A DNA stretch of 64,000 bases from Dryocola sp031988645 (GCF_051307045.1 NZ_CP150452.1:2790001-2854000), one strand, 5' to 3'; counted from the stretch's first letter, positions 10,041 through 21,000 are shown. Numbers and translations: made by a program. The notes: generated by a model not told the origin, from the sequence alone.

Positions 10041-10981
10041 TTATTTCCCTTAACATAAAACGCCGCAGTTTTTTTCATAGTTTCATCAAGAGTTACTGGA
10101 GCCTGCCAGTTAAGAAGCCTGGAAGCTTTAGTTGCATCAATATCTAATGAACCAAAAAGTTGTTCATAGAGGTTCCCTTTGCCGATCGCCTTCAGGCCGG
10201 CGCTTATAACTGAAGAGGGGAACCAGACGAGCCTGGCCGGTTTATTCATTCCCTGAGCAAAAGCATGAATAATTTCTTCCGTCGTTGGTTTTTCTTTGTC
10301 AGCCAGAACAAATAGCTCATTTTTTGCCAGCGGATTTTCGATACAGGTCAAAATAAAGCTGACAACATTCTCTAACGAAACCATGCCACGTTTATTTTTA
10401 ACGCCTTTGAAAGGAAGCGGGATACCGCTTTCAACCAGCTTAAGTAAACGTCGAATATTACCTGGCGCATTTTCCCCGCAAATAAGAGCAGGACGTATCA
10501 CGGTAATAGCCATAGAGGTATCAGCAAATTGCTCTTTTAAAGCTAACTCTGCTTCTAATTTTGAAATGGCATAATCAGACGTAGTTTCAGGCGTTGAGGT
10601 CTCGCTAAAAGGTTTGCCTGAAGTAGCATTACCGTTAACGCCAATCGAACTAATAAAAATGAAATGCGTCACGCCTGCGGCTTTCGCATCGTGAGCAAGT
10701 TTAAGCGTTGCATCACGGTTCACCCGGCGGAATTCGGCCAGTTTGTCTTCGGCCTGGTCTTTCATCATATGGGCGCGTCCGGCCGTGTGGACAACAACGT
10801 CACAACCCTTGAGAACCATAGACCAGTCTGTTTGCTCAGAAATGTCGCCGATATTGATAAGCTCAGGCGTCGTTTGTAATGAACGTCGTGACGTTCCTAC
10901 GACATCATAATTTTTGGCCTTAAGTTCTGTCATTAGCTTACTGCCGACAAAACCAGTCGCCCCCGTCACCAGAATTTTCAC
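10037..10981 (-). CDS. NAD-dependent sugar reductase/epimerase (extended SDR), WbpV-like
   Basis: The 314 residues form an extended short-chain dehydrogenase with the N-terminal motif VTGATGFVGSKL (residues 5-16) and the catalytic pair YAISK near residue 145. Beside a 4,6-dehydratase and a WbpL-type transferase, the likely job is reduction of the 4-keto sugar to UDP-QuiNAc or UDP-FucNAc, as WbpV or WbpK do in Pseudomonas O-antigen synthesis. A simple 4-epimerase role cannot be excluded. It is the first gene of the four-gene operon; the promoter should lie in the AT-rich 155 bp upstream, where no JUMPstart/ops element was seen. Confidence 0.82.
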   Translation of the reverse strand: MKILVTGATGFVGSKLMTELKAKNYDVVGTSRRSLQTTPELINIGDISEQTDWSMVLKGCDVVVHTAGRAHMMKDQAEDKLAEFRRVNRDATLKLAHDAKAAGVTHFIFISSIGVNGNATSGKPFSETSTPETTSDYAISKLEAELALKEQFADTSMAITVIRPALICGENAPGNIRRLLKLVESGIPLPFKGVKNKRGMVSLENVVSFILTCIENPLAKNELFVLADKEKPTTEEIIHAFAQGMNKPARLVWFPSSVISAGLKAIGKGNLYEQLFGSLDIDATKASRLLNWQAPVTLDETMKKTAAFYVKGNK

Positions 10982-11136
10982 AGTTTACCCTTTCTAAGTT
11001 GAGTGCTTCAAAGGCCGAACATAAGCAAAATCAAATTTTGTTTAAGGATTTAAGAATCTTAATGTGAGATTTTCATACTTACTGATTTGAGTTACAAGAT
11101 GTATCCTGCTTTTTAGCTTAATTTCATCTGTACGGT

Positions 11137-11982
11137 TTAGTTTTGCGGCAGCCAGCCTTCGCTGTACCAGATGTGCAGCAGCGCGTAGGATCGCCAGGGC
11201 TGCCAGCGCTCCGCATAACGACGGATTTGGGCGGGCGTCATGCCGGGAAACCGCTGCTTTATCAGGTAGTCGTCGGGTAAAAATACATCGCTTGCCTGCC
11301 AGCCGCGCAGAGCGAAATAGTTCGCGGTCCAGCGTCCGATGCCCGGCAGGGTAATAAGCTGTTTTACGCCCAGTTCGACATCCTCCGGCATCGTCAGCGG
11401 AAACGCCCCGGCCTCTACCAGCCGCGCCAGATTAATTATCGCCTCGCCGCGCTTAAGCGGCATCCCTAACGCTTTTAGCTCCTCCGGTTTCAGCGCGGCA
11501 ATGCGGCCCGCCTCCGGGAAAAGACGCCACCCGGGGAAGCCCGCAAGCGGCTGCCCGAAGGTCTGCACCACTTTTCCCGCAAGCTTCGCCGCCATCGCCA
11601 CGCTCACCAGCTGTCCCAGAATCGCGCGAACGGCCTGTTCAAAGGCGTCCATACAGCCGGGCAACCGCAGGCCTGGCCGCGCCTGAGCCAGTTCGCCGAG
11701 GCTTGCTAGCAGCGGCTGGGGCCTGCGATCCAAATCGAGCAGCCGCCTGACTCTCACCAGCACCTCTTGCGCCACCGGCAGCAGTCCTTCGGACAAGGTT
11801 ATCTTCAGCGCCCGGCGCGTCTCATCAGGTTCGAGGGTGATAATTCCCTGATACGGCCCCAGGGCGAAGCTGCGGCAATAGCGTGCCGGCGTAACCTCTT
11901 CAACGCCGGCAACCGCACGTAAGGCCAGAAAGCCGAACATCCAGCGCCAGTCGTAAGGCGGATGGTAAACAAGCTCAAACAT
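11137..11982 (-). CDS. alkA: DNA-3-methyladenine glycosylase II
   Basis: AlkA removes alkylated bases, mainly 3-methyladenine and also others, in base excision repair. At 281 residues it has normal length. An N-terminal TBP-like fold is followed by the HhH-GPD domain: LPGIGRWTANYFALRGW is the hairpin-helix-hairpin, and FLPDDYLIK carries the catalytic aspartate near residue 238. In E. coli it follows yegE directly; here the polysaccharide operon separates them. It diverges from yegD with about 130 bp between. No clear Ada box was identified. Confidence 0.96.
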   Translation of the reverse strand: MFELVYHPPYDWRWMFGFLALRAVAGVEEVTPARYCRSFALGPYQGIITLEPDETRRALKITLSEGLLPVAQEVLVRVRRLLDLDRRPQPLLASLGELAQARPGLRLPGCMDAFEQAVRAILGQLVSVAMAAKLAGKVVQTFGQPLAGFPGWRLFPEAGRIAALKPEELKALGMPLKRGEAIINLARLVEAGAFPLTMPEDVELGVKQLITLPGIGRWTANYFALRGWQASDVFLPDDYLIKQRFPGMTPAQIRRYAERWQPWRSYALLHIWYSEGWLPQN

Positions 11983-12114
11983 CTTCTGTTCCCGTGAATT
12001 TTTATGTACTTAGCTTACTAGCAAAAGCCAATTCCTGCCTTGCTTTGATATTCAGTTGCCCGCCGCGGCGCATTCCGCTAAAGTCGCCCCCCTTCTCACC
12101 GGCATGGGGGCGTT

Positions 12115-13473
12115 ATGCAATTTATTGGCTTTGATTATGGTACGGCAAACTGTTCGGTTGCGGTGATGCGCGATGGCGCGCCCCGGATGCTGGAAATGGA
12201 AAACGGCTCTTCCCTGCTTCCCTCGATGCTGTGCGCGCCCACGCGCGAGGCGGTCAGCGAGTGGCTTTATCGCCACCATCAGATCCCGGCAAACGGCGAT
12301 GAAACTCAGGCGCTGCTGCGTCGCGCCGTCTCCTTTAATCGCGAAGAAGATATCGAGGTGCAGCCGGGCAGCGTACAGTTTGGCCTGAGTTCGCTGCGCC
12401 AGTATATGGAAGACCCGGAAGAGGTTTATTTCGTAAAATCGCCGAAGTCCTTCCTCGGCGCCAGCGGGCTGAAGCCTCAGCAGGTCGCGCTGTTCGAAGA
12501 TCTGGTTTGCGCCATGATGGTTCATATTCGCAACCAGGCGCAAGCCCAGGTCGCGGAGCCGATTAGCCAGGCGGTGATCGGCCGGCCGATCAACTTCCAG
12601 GGCCTGGGAGGCGATGAGGCCAACCGGCAGGCGCAGGGCATTCTTGAGCGGGCGGCGCATCGCGCCGGGTTCGAGGACGTGGTATTCCAGTTTGAACCCG
12701 TGGCCGCAGGGCTTGACTTCGAGGCCTCGCTAAAGAATGAAAAACAGGTGCTGGTGGTTGATATCGGCGGCGGCACAACGGACTGTTCCGTTTTGCTGAT
12801 GGGCCCGCAGTGGCATAACCGTCGCGACCGCGAGCACAGCTTACTCGGCCACAGCGGCTGCCGCGTCGGCGGAAACGATCTCGACATTATGCTGGCCTTC
12901 AAACAGCTTTCTCCGCTGCTTGGCATGGGCGGGGAAACGGAAAAAGGCATTGCCCTGCCGGTACTGCCGTGGTGGAACGCCGTTGCCATCAATGACGTTC
13001 CGGCGCAAAACGAGTTTTACAGCGCCGCCAACGGAAGGATGCTGGGCGAACTGGTACGCGACGCGCGCGATTCGGAAAAGGTAGCGTATCTGCAAAAGGT
13101 ATGGCGCCAGCGTCTGAGCTACCGCCTGGTGCGCGCGGCCGAGGAGAGCAAAATAGCCCTTTCCGACAGCGGGCAGGTCGCCACCATGCTGCCGTTTATC
13201 GCCGCGGAGCTGGGCTGTGAAATCACCCAGCCGGAGCTGGAAAGCGCCATCAGCCAGCCGCTACAGCGCATTCTGGAGCAGGTTACGCTGGCGCTGGAAA
13301 CCAGCGATGTGCAACCGGATGTGATCTATCTTACCGGCGGCAGCGCCCGTTCGCCGCTGATCAAGCACGCTCTGGCGCAGCAGCTGCCGGGCATAGAGAT
13401 TGCCGGAGGCGATGATTTCGGCTCGGTGACCGCAGGCCTTGCCCGCTGGGCTGAAGTGGTGTTTCGCGGCTGA
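12115..13473 (+). CDS. yegD: Hsp70-like protein YegD
   Basis: YegD is a cytoplasmic member of the actin-like ATPase group, made mostly of the Hsp70 nucleotide-binding domain without the usual substrate-binding lid. At 452 residues it matches the family. Phosphate-binding motifs are GFDYGTANCSVAVM (residues 4-17) and VVDIGGGTTDCSV near residue 218; an adenosine motif-like TGGSARSP is near 410. Cellular role is not firmly known. It stands alone, followed by a small hairpin (13482-13502) and then the mdt operon promoter region. Confidence 0.93.
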   Translation: MQFIGFDYGTANCSVAVMRDGAPRMLEMENGSSLLPSMLCAPTREAVSEWLYRHHQIPANGDETQALLRRAVSFNREEDIEVQPGSVQFGLSSLRQYMEDPEEVYFVKSPKSFLGASGLKPQQVALFEDLVCAMMVHIRNQAQAQVAEPISQAVIGRPINFQGLGGDEANRQAQGILERAAHRAGFEDVVFQFEPVAAGLDFEASLKNEKQVLVVDIGGGTTDCSVLLMGPQWHNRRDREHSLLGHSGCRVGGNDLDIMLAFKQLSPLLGMGGETEKGIALPVLPWWNAVAINDVPAQNEFYSAANGRMLGELVRDARDSEKVAYLQKVWRQRLSYRLVRAAEESKIALSDSGQVATMLPFIAAELGCEITQPELESAISQPLQRILEQVTLALETSDVQPDVIYLTGGSARSPLIKHALAQQLPGIEIAGGDDFGSVTAGLARWAEVVFRG

Positions 13474-13603
13474 CTGAAAGGCCGTGAAGGGATTCACGGC
13501 TGCCTTACGACTAAAGCTAATGCAGGATTTTTACGCCTGCTCAGAGCCTTAAACCAGGCTGCGAGGCTTACCACAGAAAGGCTCGCTATCGGATTTATCC
13601 ATA

Positions 13604-13621
13604 CAGTACTCCATATTTCCT
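13604..13621 (+). promoter_or_regulatory. Possible BaeR-binding site upstream of mdtA
   Basis: The CTCCATA core followed by TT matches the centre of the published BaeR box, while its outer T-rich and GGC ends match poorly. It lies 77 bp before the mdtA start, in the position expected for BaeR activation of mdtABCD. This is inference from pattern and context only. Confidence 0.35.
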
Positions 13622-13697
13622 TCATTTTTCCGCGCCCGGCATTCTCTACACTAGTATCATTAAGCCTAATCGTTTCAGGAAGAGAAGACGTATATCT

Positions 13698-14945
13698 ATG
13701 AAAGGCACGCATACTACCCGTTGGTTGCTCATTGCAGGGACCGCTATCGTTGTTATCGCGGCCGTTTATTTCTGGCGCAGCGGCGCCACAGGCGAACCTG
13801 ACGCGCAGAAATCCACCCAGCAGCAGGCTCCCGGCGGGCGACGCGGTATGCGCGGCGGCGCGCTGGCGCCCGTTCAGGCGGCCACGGCGACCAGCGAATC
13901 CGTGCCGCGTTATCTCACCGGCCTTGGCACCATCACCGCGGCGAACACCGTTACCGTGCGCAGCCGGGTGGACGGACAGCTGCTGGCGATTCATTTCCAG
14001 GAAGGACAGCAGGTCAAGGCCGGCGATTTGCTGGCCGAAATCGATCCAAGCCAGTTTAAAGTCGCGCTGGCCCAGGCCCAGGGACAGCTGGCGAAAGATC
14101 AGGCCACTCTCGCCAATGCCCGCCGCGACGTAGGCCGCTATCAGCAGCTGGCAAAAACCAACCTGGTTTCCCGTCAGGAGCTGGACGCGCAGCAGGCGCT
14201 GGTGAGCGAGTCGGCGGGCACGGTAAAAGCGGATGAAGCCGCCGTGGCCAGCGCCCAGCTGCAGCTCGACTGGAGCCGCATTACCGCCCCGGTTGACGGG
14301 CGCGTCGGTCTCAAGCAGGTTGACGTCGGCAACCAGATTTCCAGCGGCGATACCACCGGTATCGTGGTTCTGACCCAAACCCATCCTATTGATTTAGTCT
14401 TCACGCTGCCGGAAAGCGAAATCGCCACCGTGGTGAAGGCGCAAAAAGCCGGCAGCGCCTTAAGCGTTGAAGCCTGGGACCGCACCAACAAGCAGAAGCT
14501 CAGCACCGGTAGCCTGCTGAGCCTGGATAACCAAATTGACGCCACCACCGGCACCATCAAACTCAAAGCGCGGTTTAATAATGAAGATGATGCGCTGTTC
14601 CCGAACCAGTTCGTCAACGCCCGCATGCTGGTCGATACCCAGCAAAACGCCGTGGTTATCCCAACCGCCGCCCTGCAAATGGGTAACGAAGGCAGCTTCG
14701 TCTGGGTGCTGAACGCCGACAACAAAGTCAGCAAGCATCTGGTCACCACGGGTATTCAGGACAGCCAGAAGGTGGTGATTACCGCCGGCATTTCCGCAGG
14801 CGATCGCGTGGTCACCGACGGGATTGACCGCCTCACCGAAGGCGCGAAAGTGGAAGTGGTGGAAGCCCATTCAGCCACCGCCGGCACGACGGAAAACAAG
14901 GCGGATGCCCAGCCCGCAAGCCCGCGTAACGGAGCGAAATCCTGA
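13698..14945 (+). CDS. mdtA: Multidrug efflux periplasmic adaptor MdtA
   Basis: MdtA is the membrane-fusion protein of the MdtABC-TolC tripartite pump. It has 415 residues: an N-terminal signal/anchor helix (LLIAGTAIVVIAAVYFW), a low-complexity linker, a lipoyl-like half-motif (VRSRVDGQLLAIHFQEGQ), an alpha-hairpin coiled coil (about 115-190), a second lipoyl half (ITAPVDGRVGLKQVDVG), then beta-barrel and membrane-proximal domains. It is the first gene of the six-gene mdtABCD-baeSR operon and overlaps mdtB by one base. BaeSR-dependent induction by envelope stress is known for the family. Confidence 0.97.
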   Translation: MKGTHTTRWLLIAGTAIVVIAAVYFWRSGATGEPDAQKSTQQQAPGGRRGMRGGALAPVQAATATSESVPRYLTGLGTITAANTVTVRSRVDGQLLAIHFQEGQQVKAGDLLAEIDPSQFKVALAQAQGQLAKDQATLANARRDVGRYQQLAKTNLVSRQELDAQQALVSESAGTVKADEAAVASAQLQLDWSRITAPVDGRVGLKQVDVGNQISSGDTTGIVVLTQTHPIDLVFTLPESEIATVVKAQKAGSALSVEAWDRTNKQKLSTGSLLSLDNQIDATTGTIKLKARFNNEDDALFPNQFVNARMLVDTQQNAVVIPTAALQMGNEGSFVWVLNADNKVSKHLVTTGIQDSQKVVITAGISAGDRVVTDGIDRLTEGAKVEVVEAHSATAGTTENKADAQPASPRNGAKS

Positions 14946-17900
14946 TGCAGGTCTTACCTCCCAGCGCCACGGGCGGCCCCTCCCGCCTGTTTATTCTGCG
15001 TCCGGTCGCCACCACGCTGCTGATGCTGGCTATCCTGCTGGCGGGGATTATCGGCTACCGCTTTCTGCCGGTTTCCGCTCTGCCGGAAGTGGATTACCCC
15101 ACCATTCAGGTCGTTACGCTCTATCCGGGCGCAAGTCCGGACGTGGTCACCTCGGCGATTACCGCCCCGCTGGAGCGCCAGTTCGGGCAGATGTCCGGCT
15201 TAAAACAGATGTCCTCGCAAAGCGCGGGCGGCGCCTCCGTCGTGACGCTGCAGTTCCAGCTCACCTTGCCGCTGGACGTCGCCGAGCAGGAAGTGCAGGC
15301 CGCGATTAACGCCGCCACCAACCTGCTGCCATCCGACCTGCCTAACCCGCCGGTCTACAGCAAGGTCAACCCGGCCGATCCGCCGATTATGACGCTCGCC
15401 GTCACCTCCACCGCCATGCCGATGACCCAGGTTGAAGACATGGTGGAAACGCGCGTGGCGCAGAAAATTTCCCAGGTTTCCGGCGTCGGCCTGGTTACCC
15501 TTTCCGGCGGGCAGCGCCCTGCGGTACGCGTGAAGCTCAACGCCCCCGCCCTTGCGGCGCTGGGATTAACCAGCGAAACGGTTCGCACCGCCATTACCAG
15601 CGCCAACGTCAACTCGGCAAAAGGCAGCCTCGACGGCCCCGAGCGCGCGGTGACGCTTTCCGCCAACGACCAGATGCAGTCGGCGGAAGAGTATCGCAAC
15701 CTGATAATTGCCTACCAGAACGGCGCCCCGATTCGCCTGGGGGACGTGGCCACCGTCGAACAGGGCGCCGAAAATACCTGGCTTGGCGCCTGGGCCAATA
15801 AACAGCAGGCCATCGTGATGAACGTGCAGCGCCAGCCCGGCGCGAACATTATCGATACCGCCGACAGCATTCGCCAGATGCTGCCGACCCTTACCCAGAG
15901 CCTGCCGAAATCGGTGGAAGTTAAGCTGCTAAGCGATCGCACGACCAATATCCGCGCGTCCGTAACCGATACCCAGTACGAGCTGATGCTCGCCATCGCG
16001 CTGGTGGTGATGATTATCTATGTCTTCCTGCGCAACGTGCCCGCGACCATTATTCCCGCCGTGGCGGTGCCGCTGTCGCTGGTCGGCACCTTCGCGGTGA
16101 TGGTATTCCTCGATTTTTCCATCAATAACCTGACGCTGATGGCGCTCACCATCGCCACCGGCTTTGTGGTGGACGATGCGATCGTGGTTATCGAGAACAT
16201 CTCTCGCTACATCGAAAAAGGTGAAAAACCGCTGGCCGCGGCGCTCAAGGGCGCGGGCGAAATCGGCTTTACCATTATCTCGCTGACCCTGTCGCTTATC
16301 GCGGTGCTGATTCCGCTGCTGTTTATGGGCGATATCGTCGGCCGTCTGTTCCGCGAGTTCGCCGTGACGCTCGCCGTGGCGATTCTGATCTCCGCCATCG
16401 TTTCGCTTACGCTCACGCCAATGATGTGCGCGCGCATGCTAAGCCACGAGTCGTTACGCAAACAGAACCGCTTCTCACGCGCGAGCGAACGCTTCTTTGA
16501 ACGCGTGATCGCAGCCTACGGCCGCACGCTTAAGAAGGTGCTCAACCACCCGTGGCTGACCCTCGGCGTCGCTTTCGGTACGCTCGCGCTCACCATCATG
16601 CTGTGGATTTTCATCCCGAAAGGCTTCTTCCCGATTCAGGACAACGGCATTATCCAGGGCACGCTTCAGGCTCCGCAGTCCGTCTCGTTTGCCAGCATGT
16701 CGCAGCGTCAGCAGCAGGTTGCGGACGTGATAATGAAAGACCCGGCGGTGGAAAGCCTGACGTCCTTTATCGGCGTCGACGGCACCAACCCTTCGCTGAA
16801 CAGCGCGCGTTTGCAGATCAATCTCAAACCGCTTGACGATCGCGATGACCGCATCAAAGCCGTCATTGAACGCCTGCAAACGAATGTGGCAAAAGTCCCG
16901 GGCGTGCAGCTTTATCTGCAGCCGGTTCAGGATCTCACCATTGATACCACGGTCAGCCGCACCCAGTACCAGTTCACGCTGCAGGCCACCTCGCTGGAGG
17001 CGCTGAGCACCTGGGTACCGCAGCTGATGGACAAGCTGCAAACCCTGCCGCAGCTTTCCGACGTCAGCAGCGACTGGCAGGATCAGGGCCTGGTGGCGTA
17101 CGTTAACGTCGATCGCGCCAGCGCCAGCCGCCTGGGCATTTCCATGTCCGACGTGGACAACGCGCTGTATAACGCCTTCGGCCAGCGCCTGATATCCACC
17201 ATCTATACCCAGGCAAACCAGTACCGCGTGGTGCTTGAGCATGACACCAGCACCACCCCGGGCCTGAGCGCGCTGGATAATATCCGCCTCGCCGCGACCT
17301 CCGGCGGCACCGTTCCGCTCAGCGCTATCGCCAAAGTCGAACAGCGCTTCGCGCCGCTTTCGGTAAACCACCTCGACCAGTTCCCGTCGACGACGATCTC
17401 CTTCAACGTCCCGGGCAGCTACTCGTTAGGCGAAGCGGTACAGGCCGTTACCGATGCCGAAAAAGAGCTTTCGCTGCCCACGGATATCACCACCCAGTTC
17501 CAGGGCAGCACCCTCGCCTTCCAGGCGGCCCTTGGCAGCACCATCTGGCTTATCATCGCCTCCGTGGTGGCGATGTATATCGTGCTGGGCGTGCTGTATG
17601 AAAGCTTTATCCATCCGGTGACCATTCTTTCCACGCTGCCCACCGCGGGCGTCGGCGCGCTGCTCGCGCTGATGCTGGCCGGGGCCGAGCTCGACGTGAT
17701 TGCCATCATTGGCATCATCCTGCTTATCGGCATCGTGAAGAAAAACGCCATCATGATGATCGACTTTGCGCTGGCGGCGGAGCGCGAGCAGGGCATGTCG
17801 CCGTATGAAGCGATTTATCAGGCGTGCCTGCTGCGTTTCCGTCCGATTCTGATGACCACGCTTGCGGCGCTGCTGGGCGCGCTGCCGCTGATGCTTTCCA

Positions 17901-18070
17901 CCGGCGTTGGCGCCGAGCTGCGTCGTCCGTTAGGGATCGGCATGGTCGGCGGGCTGCTGGTCAGCCAGGTGTTAACCCTGTTTACCACGCCGGTTATCTA
18001 CCTGCTGTTCGACCGACTCTCGCACTACTCACGCCAGAAATTTGGCAAGCGTGAGGAAGAAGCCCAGTGA
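14945..18070 (+). CDS. mdtB: RND multidrug efflux transporter subunit MdtB
   Basis: MdtB is one of two different RND proteins that form the heterotrimeric MdtBC inner-membrane pump, driven by the proton gradient and exporting bile salts, novobiocin and other compounds. It has 1041 residues with the classic layout: TM1, large periplasmic loop, TM2-6, a second loop, TM7-12. The TM4 segment ATGFVVDDAIVVIENI carries the proton-relay aspartates, and LIGIVKKNAIMMIDFAL is the conserved TM10-11 segment. The start overlaps the mdtA stop and the end overlaps mdtC by 4 bp. Confidence 0.97.
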   Translation: MQVLPPSATGGPSRLFILRPVATTLLMLAILLAGIIGYRFLPVSALPEVDYPTIQVVTLYPGASPDVVTSAITAPLERQFGQMSGLKQMSSQSAGGASVVTLQFQLTLPLDVAEQEVQAAINAATNLLPSDLPNPPVYSKVNPADPPIMTLAVTSTAMPMTQVEDMVETRVAQKISQVSGVGLVTLSGGQRPAVRVKLNAPALAALGLTSETVRTAITSANVNSAKGSLDGPERAVTLSANDQMQSAEEYRNLIIAYQNGAPIRLGDVATVEQGAENTWLGAWANKQQAIVMNVQRQPGANIIDTADSIRQMLPTLTQSLPKSVEVKLLSDRTTNIRASVTDTQYELMLAIALVVMIIYVFLRNVPATIIPAVAVPLSLVGTFAVMVFLDFSINNLTLMALTIATGFVVDDAIVVIENISRYIEKGEKPLAAALKGAGEIGFTIISLTLSLIAVLIPLLFMGDIVGRLFREFAVTLAVAILISAIVSLTLTPMMCARMLSHESLRKQNRFSRASERFFERVIAAYGRTLKKVLNHPWLTLGVAFGTLALTIMLWIFIPKGFFPIQDNGIIQGTLQAPQSVSFASMSQRQQQVADVIMKDPAVESLTSFIGVDGTNPSLNSARLQINLKPLDDRDDRIKAVIERLQTNVAKVPGVQLYLQPVQDLTIDTTVSRTQYQFTLQATSLEALSTWVPQLMDKLQTLPQLSDVSSDWQDQGLVAYVNVDRASASRLGISMSDVDNALYNAFGQRLISTIYTQANQYRVVLEHDTSTTPGLSALDNIRLAATSGGTVPLSAIAKVEQRFAPLSVNHLDQFPSTTISFNVPGSYSLGEAVQAVTDAEKELSLPTDITTQFQGSTLAFQAALGSTIWLIIASVVAMYIVLGVLYESFIHPVTILSTLPTAGVGALLALMLAGAELDVIAIIGIILLIGIVKKNAIMMIDFALAAEREQGMSPYEAIYQACLLRFRPILMTTLAALLGALPLMLSTGVGAELRRPLGIGMVGGLLVSQVLTLFTTPVIYLLFDRLSHYSRQKFGKREEEAQ

Positions 18071-21000
18071 AATTCTTCGCCCTGTTTATCTACCGGCCCG
18101 TCGCGACGATCCTGCTGACCCTCGCCATCACGCTGTGCGGCGTGCTGGGCTTCCGCCTGCTGCCGGTAGCCCCGCTGCCGGAGGTGGACTTCCCGGTCAT
18201 TATGGTCAGCGCTTCGCTGCCCGGCGCCTCGCCGGAAACCATGGCCTCCTCGGTCGCCACGCCCCTTGAGCGCGCGCTGGGGCGAATCGCCGGGGTGAGC
18301 GAAATGACCTCCTCCAGCTCGCTGGGCAGCACGCGCATCATCCTGGAGTTTAATTTCGACCGCGATATCAACGGCGCGGCGCGTGACGTGCAGGCCGCCA
18401 TCAACGCGGCGCAAAGCCTGTTGCCAAGCGGGATGCCGAGCCGGCCTACCTACCGCAAAGCCAACCCGTCCGATGCGCCAATCCTGATCCTGACGCTGAC
18501 CTCGGATACGCTTTCGCAGGGGCAGCTGTATGACTTCGCCTCTACGCAGCTGGCCCAGACCGTCGCGCAAATCGACGGCGTGGGCGATGTCGACGTCGGC
18601 GGCAGCTCGTTGCCGGCGGTTCGCGTGGCGCTCAACCCGCAGGCGCTGTTTAACCAGGGCGTTTCGCTGGACGCGGTGCGCACCGCCATTAGCAACGCTA
18701 ACGTCCGGCGCCCGCAGGGCGCGGTGGAGGAAAATACCCACCGCTGGCAGCTGCAGACCAACGACGAGCTGAAAACCGCCGCGGAATATCAGCCGCTGAT
18801 TGTGCATTACAACAACGGCGGCGCGGTGCACCTGAGCGACGTGGCAAGCGTCACCGACTCGGTGCAGGACGTGCGCAACGCCGGGATGACCAACGCCAGG
18901 CCCGCAATTTTGCTGATGATCCGCAAATCCCAGGAAGCGAACATCATCGAGACGGTGGATAAAATCCGGGCGAAAATTCCCGAGCTGCGGGAAACCATCC
19001 CCGCCTCCATAGATTTGCAGGTCGCCCAGGACCGTTCGCCGACCATTCGCGCCTCCCTTTCCGAAGTTGAGCAGTCGCTGGTCATCTCCGTGGGCCTGGT
19101 CATTCTGGTGGTGTTCCTGTTCCTGCGCTCGGGGCGGGCGACGATAATTCCCGCCGTCGCCGTGCCGGTGTCGTTAATCGGCACCTTTATCGCCATGTAT
19201 CTGTGCGGCTTTAGCCTGAACAACCTGTCGCTGATGGCGCTCACCATCGCCACCGGCTTCGTGGTGGACGATGCGATAGTGGTGCTGGAGAACATTTCCC
19301 GTCATCTGGAGGCGGGCGTCAAACCGCTGCAGGCCGCGCTGCAGGGCGTGCGCGAAGTCGGCTTTACGGTGCTCTCCATGAGCCTCTCGCTGGTGGCCGT
19401 CTTCCTGCCGCTGCTGCTGATGGGCGGCCTGCCCGGACGCCTGTTTAAAGAGTTTGCCGTCACGCTTTCGGTGGCTATCGGCATTTCGCTGGTCGTCTCC
19501 CTGACCCTGACGCCGATGATGTGCGGCTGGCTGCTGAAAAACAAACCGCAGCATAAGCCGAACCGCAAGCGTGGCTTCGGCCGCGTGCTGGTGGCGATGC
19601 AGACAGGCTACGGCCGTTCGCTGCGCTGGGTGCTGCGCCATGCGAAGCTGACGGGGCTGGTGCTGCTTGCTACCATCGCGCTCAACGTCTGGCTGTATAT
19701 CGCCATTCCAAAGACCTTCTTCCCGGAGCAGGACACCGGGCGGCTGATGGGCAATATCCAGGCCGACCAGAGCATCTCCTTCCAGGCGATGCGCGGCAAG
19801 CTTCAGGATTTTATGAAGATCATTCGCGAAGACCCGGCGGTGGACAACGTCACCGGCTTTACCGGCGGCTCGCGGGTAAACAGCGGAATGATGTTTATTT
19901 CACTCAAGCCGCTTGGCGAACGCACGGAAACCGCGCAGCAGGTCATCGACAGGCTGCGTAAAAAGCTGGCGAAAGAGCCGGGCGCGAGCCTGTTTCTGAT
20001 GGCGGTGCAGGATATTCGCGTCGGCGGCCGTTCTGCCAACGCCAGCTACCAGTACACGCTGCTATCCGATAACCTCGCCGACCTGCGGGAGTGGGAGCCG
20101 AAAATTCGTCAGGCGTTCGCTAAGCTGCCGCAGCTGGCGGACGTTAACTCCGACCAGCAGGACAACGGCGCGGAAATGGATCTGATTTACGACCGTGAAA
20201 CTATGTCCCGGCTGGGGATTAGCGTAAGCGACGCCAACAGCCTGCTGAATAACGCCTTCGGGCAGCGCCAGATTTCAACCATTTATCAGCCGCTCAACCA
20301 GTACAAAGTGGTAATGGAGGTCGACCCGCGCTACACCCAGGACATCAGCGCGCTGGATCAGATGTTCGTCACCAACAGCGAAGGCAAGCCGATCCCGCTG
20401 TCCTATTTCGCGAAGTGGCAGCCGGCGAATGCGCCGCTTTCGGTCAATCATCAGGGGCTGTCCGCGGCCTCCACCGTTTCGTTTAACCTGCCGACGGGGG
20501 TATCGCTTTCGGAAGCAAGCGAAGCCATCGACCGCACCATGACCTCTCTTGGCGTGCCGTCGACGGTGCGCGGCAGCTATGCGGGCACCGCGCAGGTCTT
20601 CCAGGATACGATGAAATCGCAGGTGATGCTGATTATCGCGGCTATCGCCACCGTCTATATCGTGCTGGGCGTTTTGTATGAAAGCTACGTGCACCCGCTG
20701 ACTATCCTCTCCACCCTGCCTTCGGCAGGGGTCGGGGCGCTGCTTGCGCTGGAGCTGTTCGGCGCGCCTTTCAGCCTGATCGCGCTGATCGGCATCATGC
20801 TGCTGATCGGCATCGTGAAGAAAAATGCCATCATGATGGTGGACTTCGCCATAGACGCGCAGCGTAACGGCAGCCTGTCCCCGGAAGACGCCATCTTCCA
20901 GGCCTGCCTGCTGCGCTTCCGCCCTATTATGATGACCACCCTCGCCGCCCTGTTCGGCGCGCTGCCGCTGGTGCTGACCAGCGGAGACGGCGCCGAGCTG

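Noticed and set aside
10982..11136. Search for a JUMPstart/ops (RfaH) element before the polysaccharide operon
   Set aside because: No GGCGGTAGC-type sequence was found on the minus strand.
13494..14384. Open frame of 296 codons opposite mdtA
   Set aside because: Antisense shadow of mdtA with no domain. Its start lacks a ribosome site.
16475..18831. Long antisense frames opposite mdtB and mdtC
   Set aside because: They are shadows of the two RND genes and show the same His/Arg/Gln-rich pattern seen opposite other high-GC genes here.
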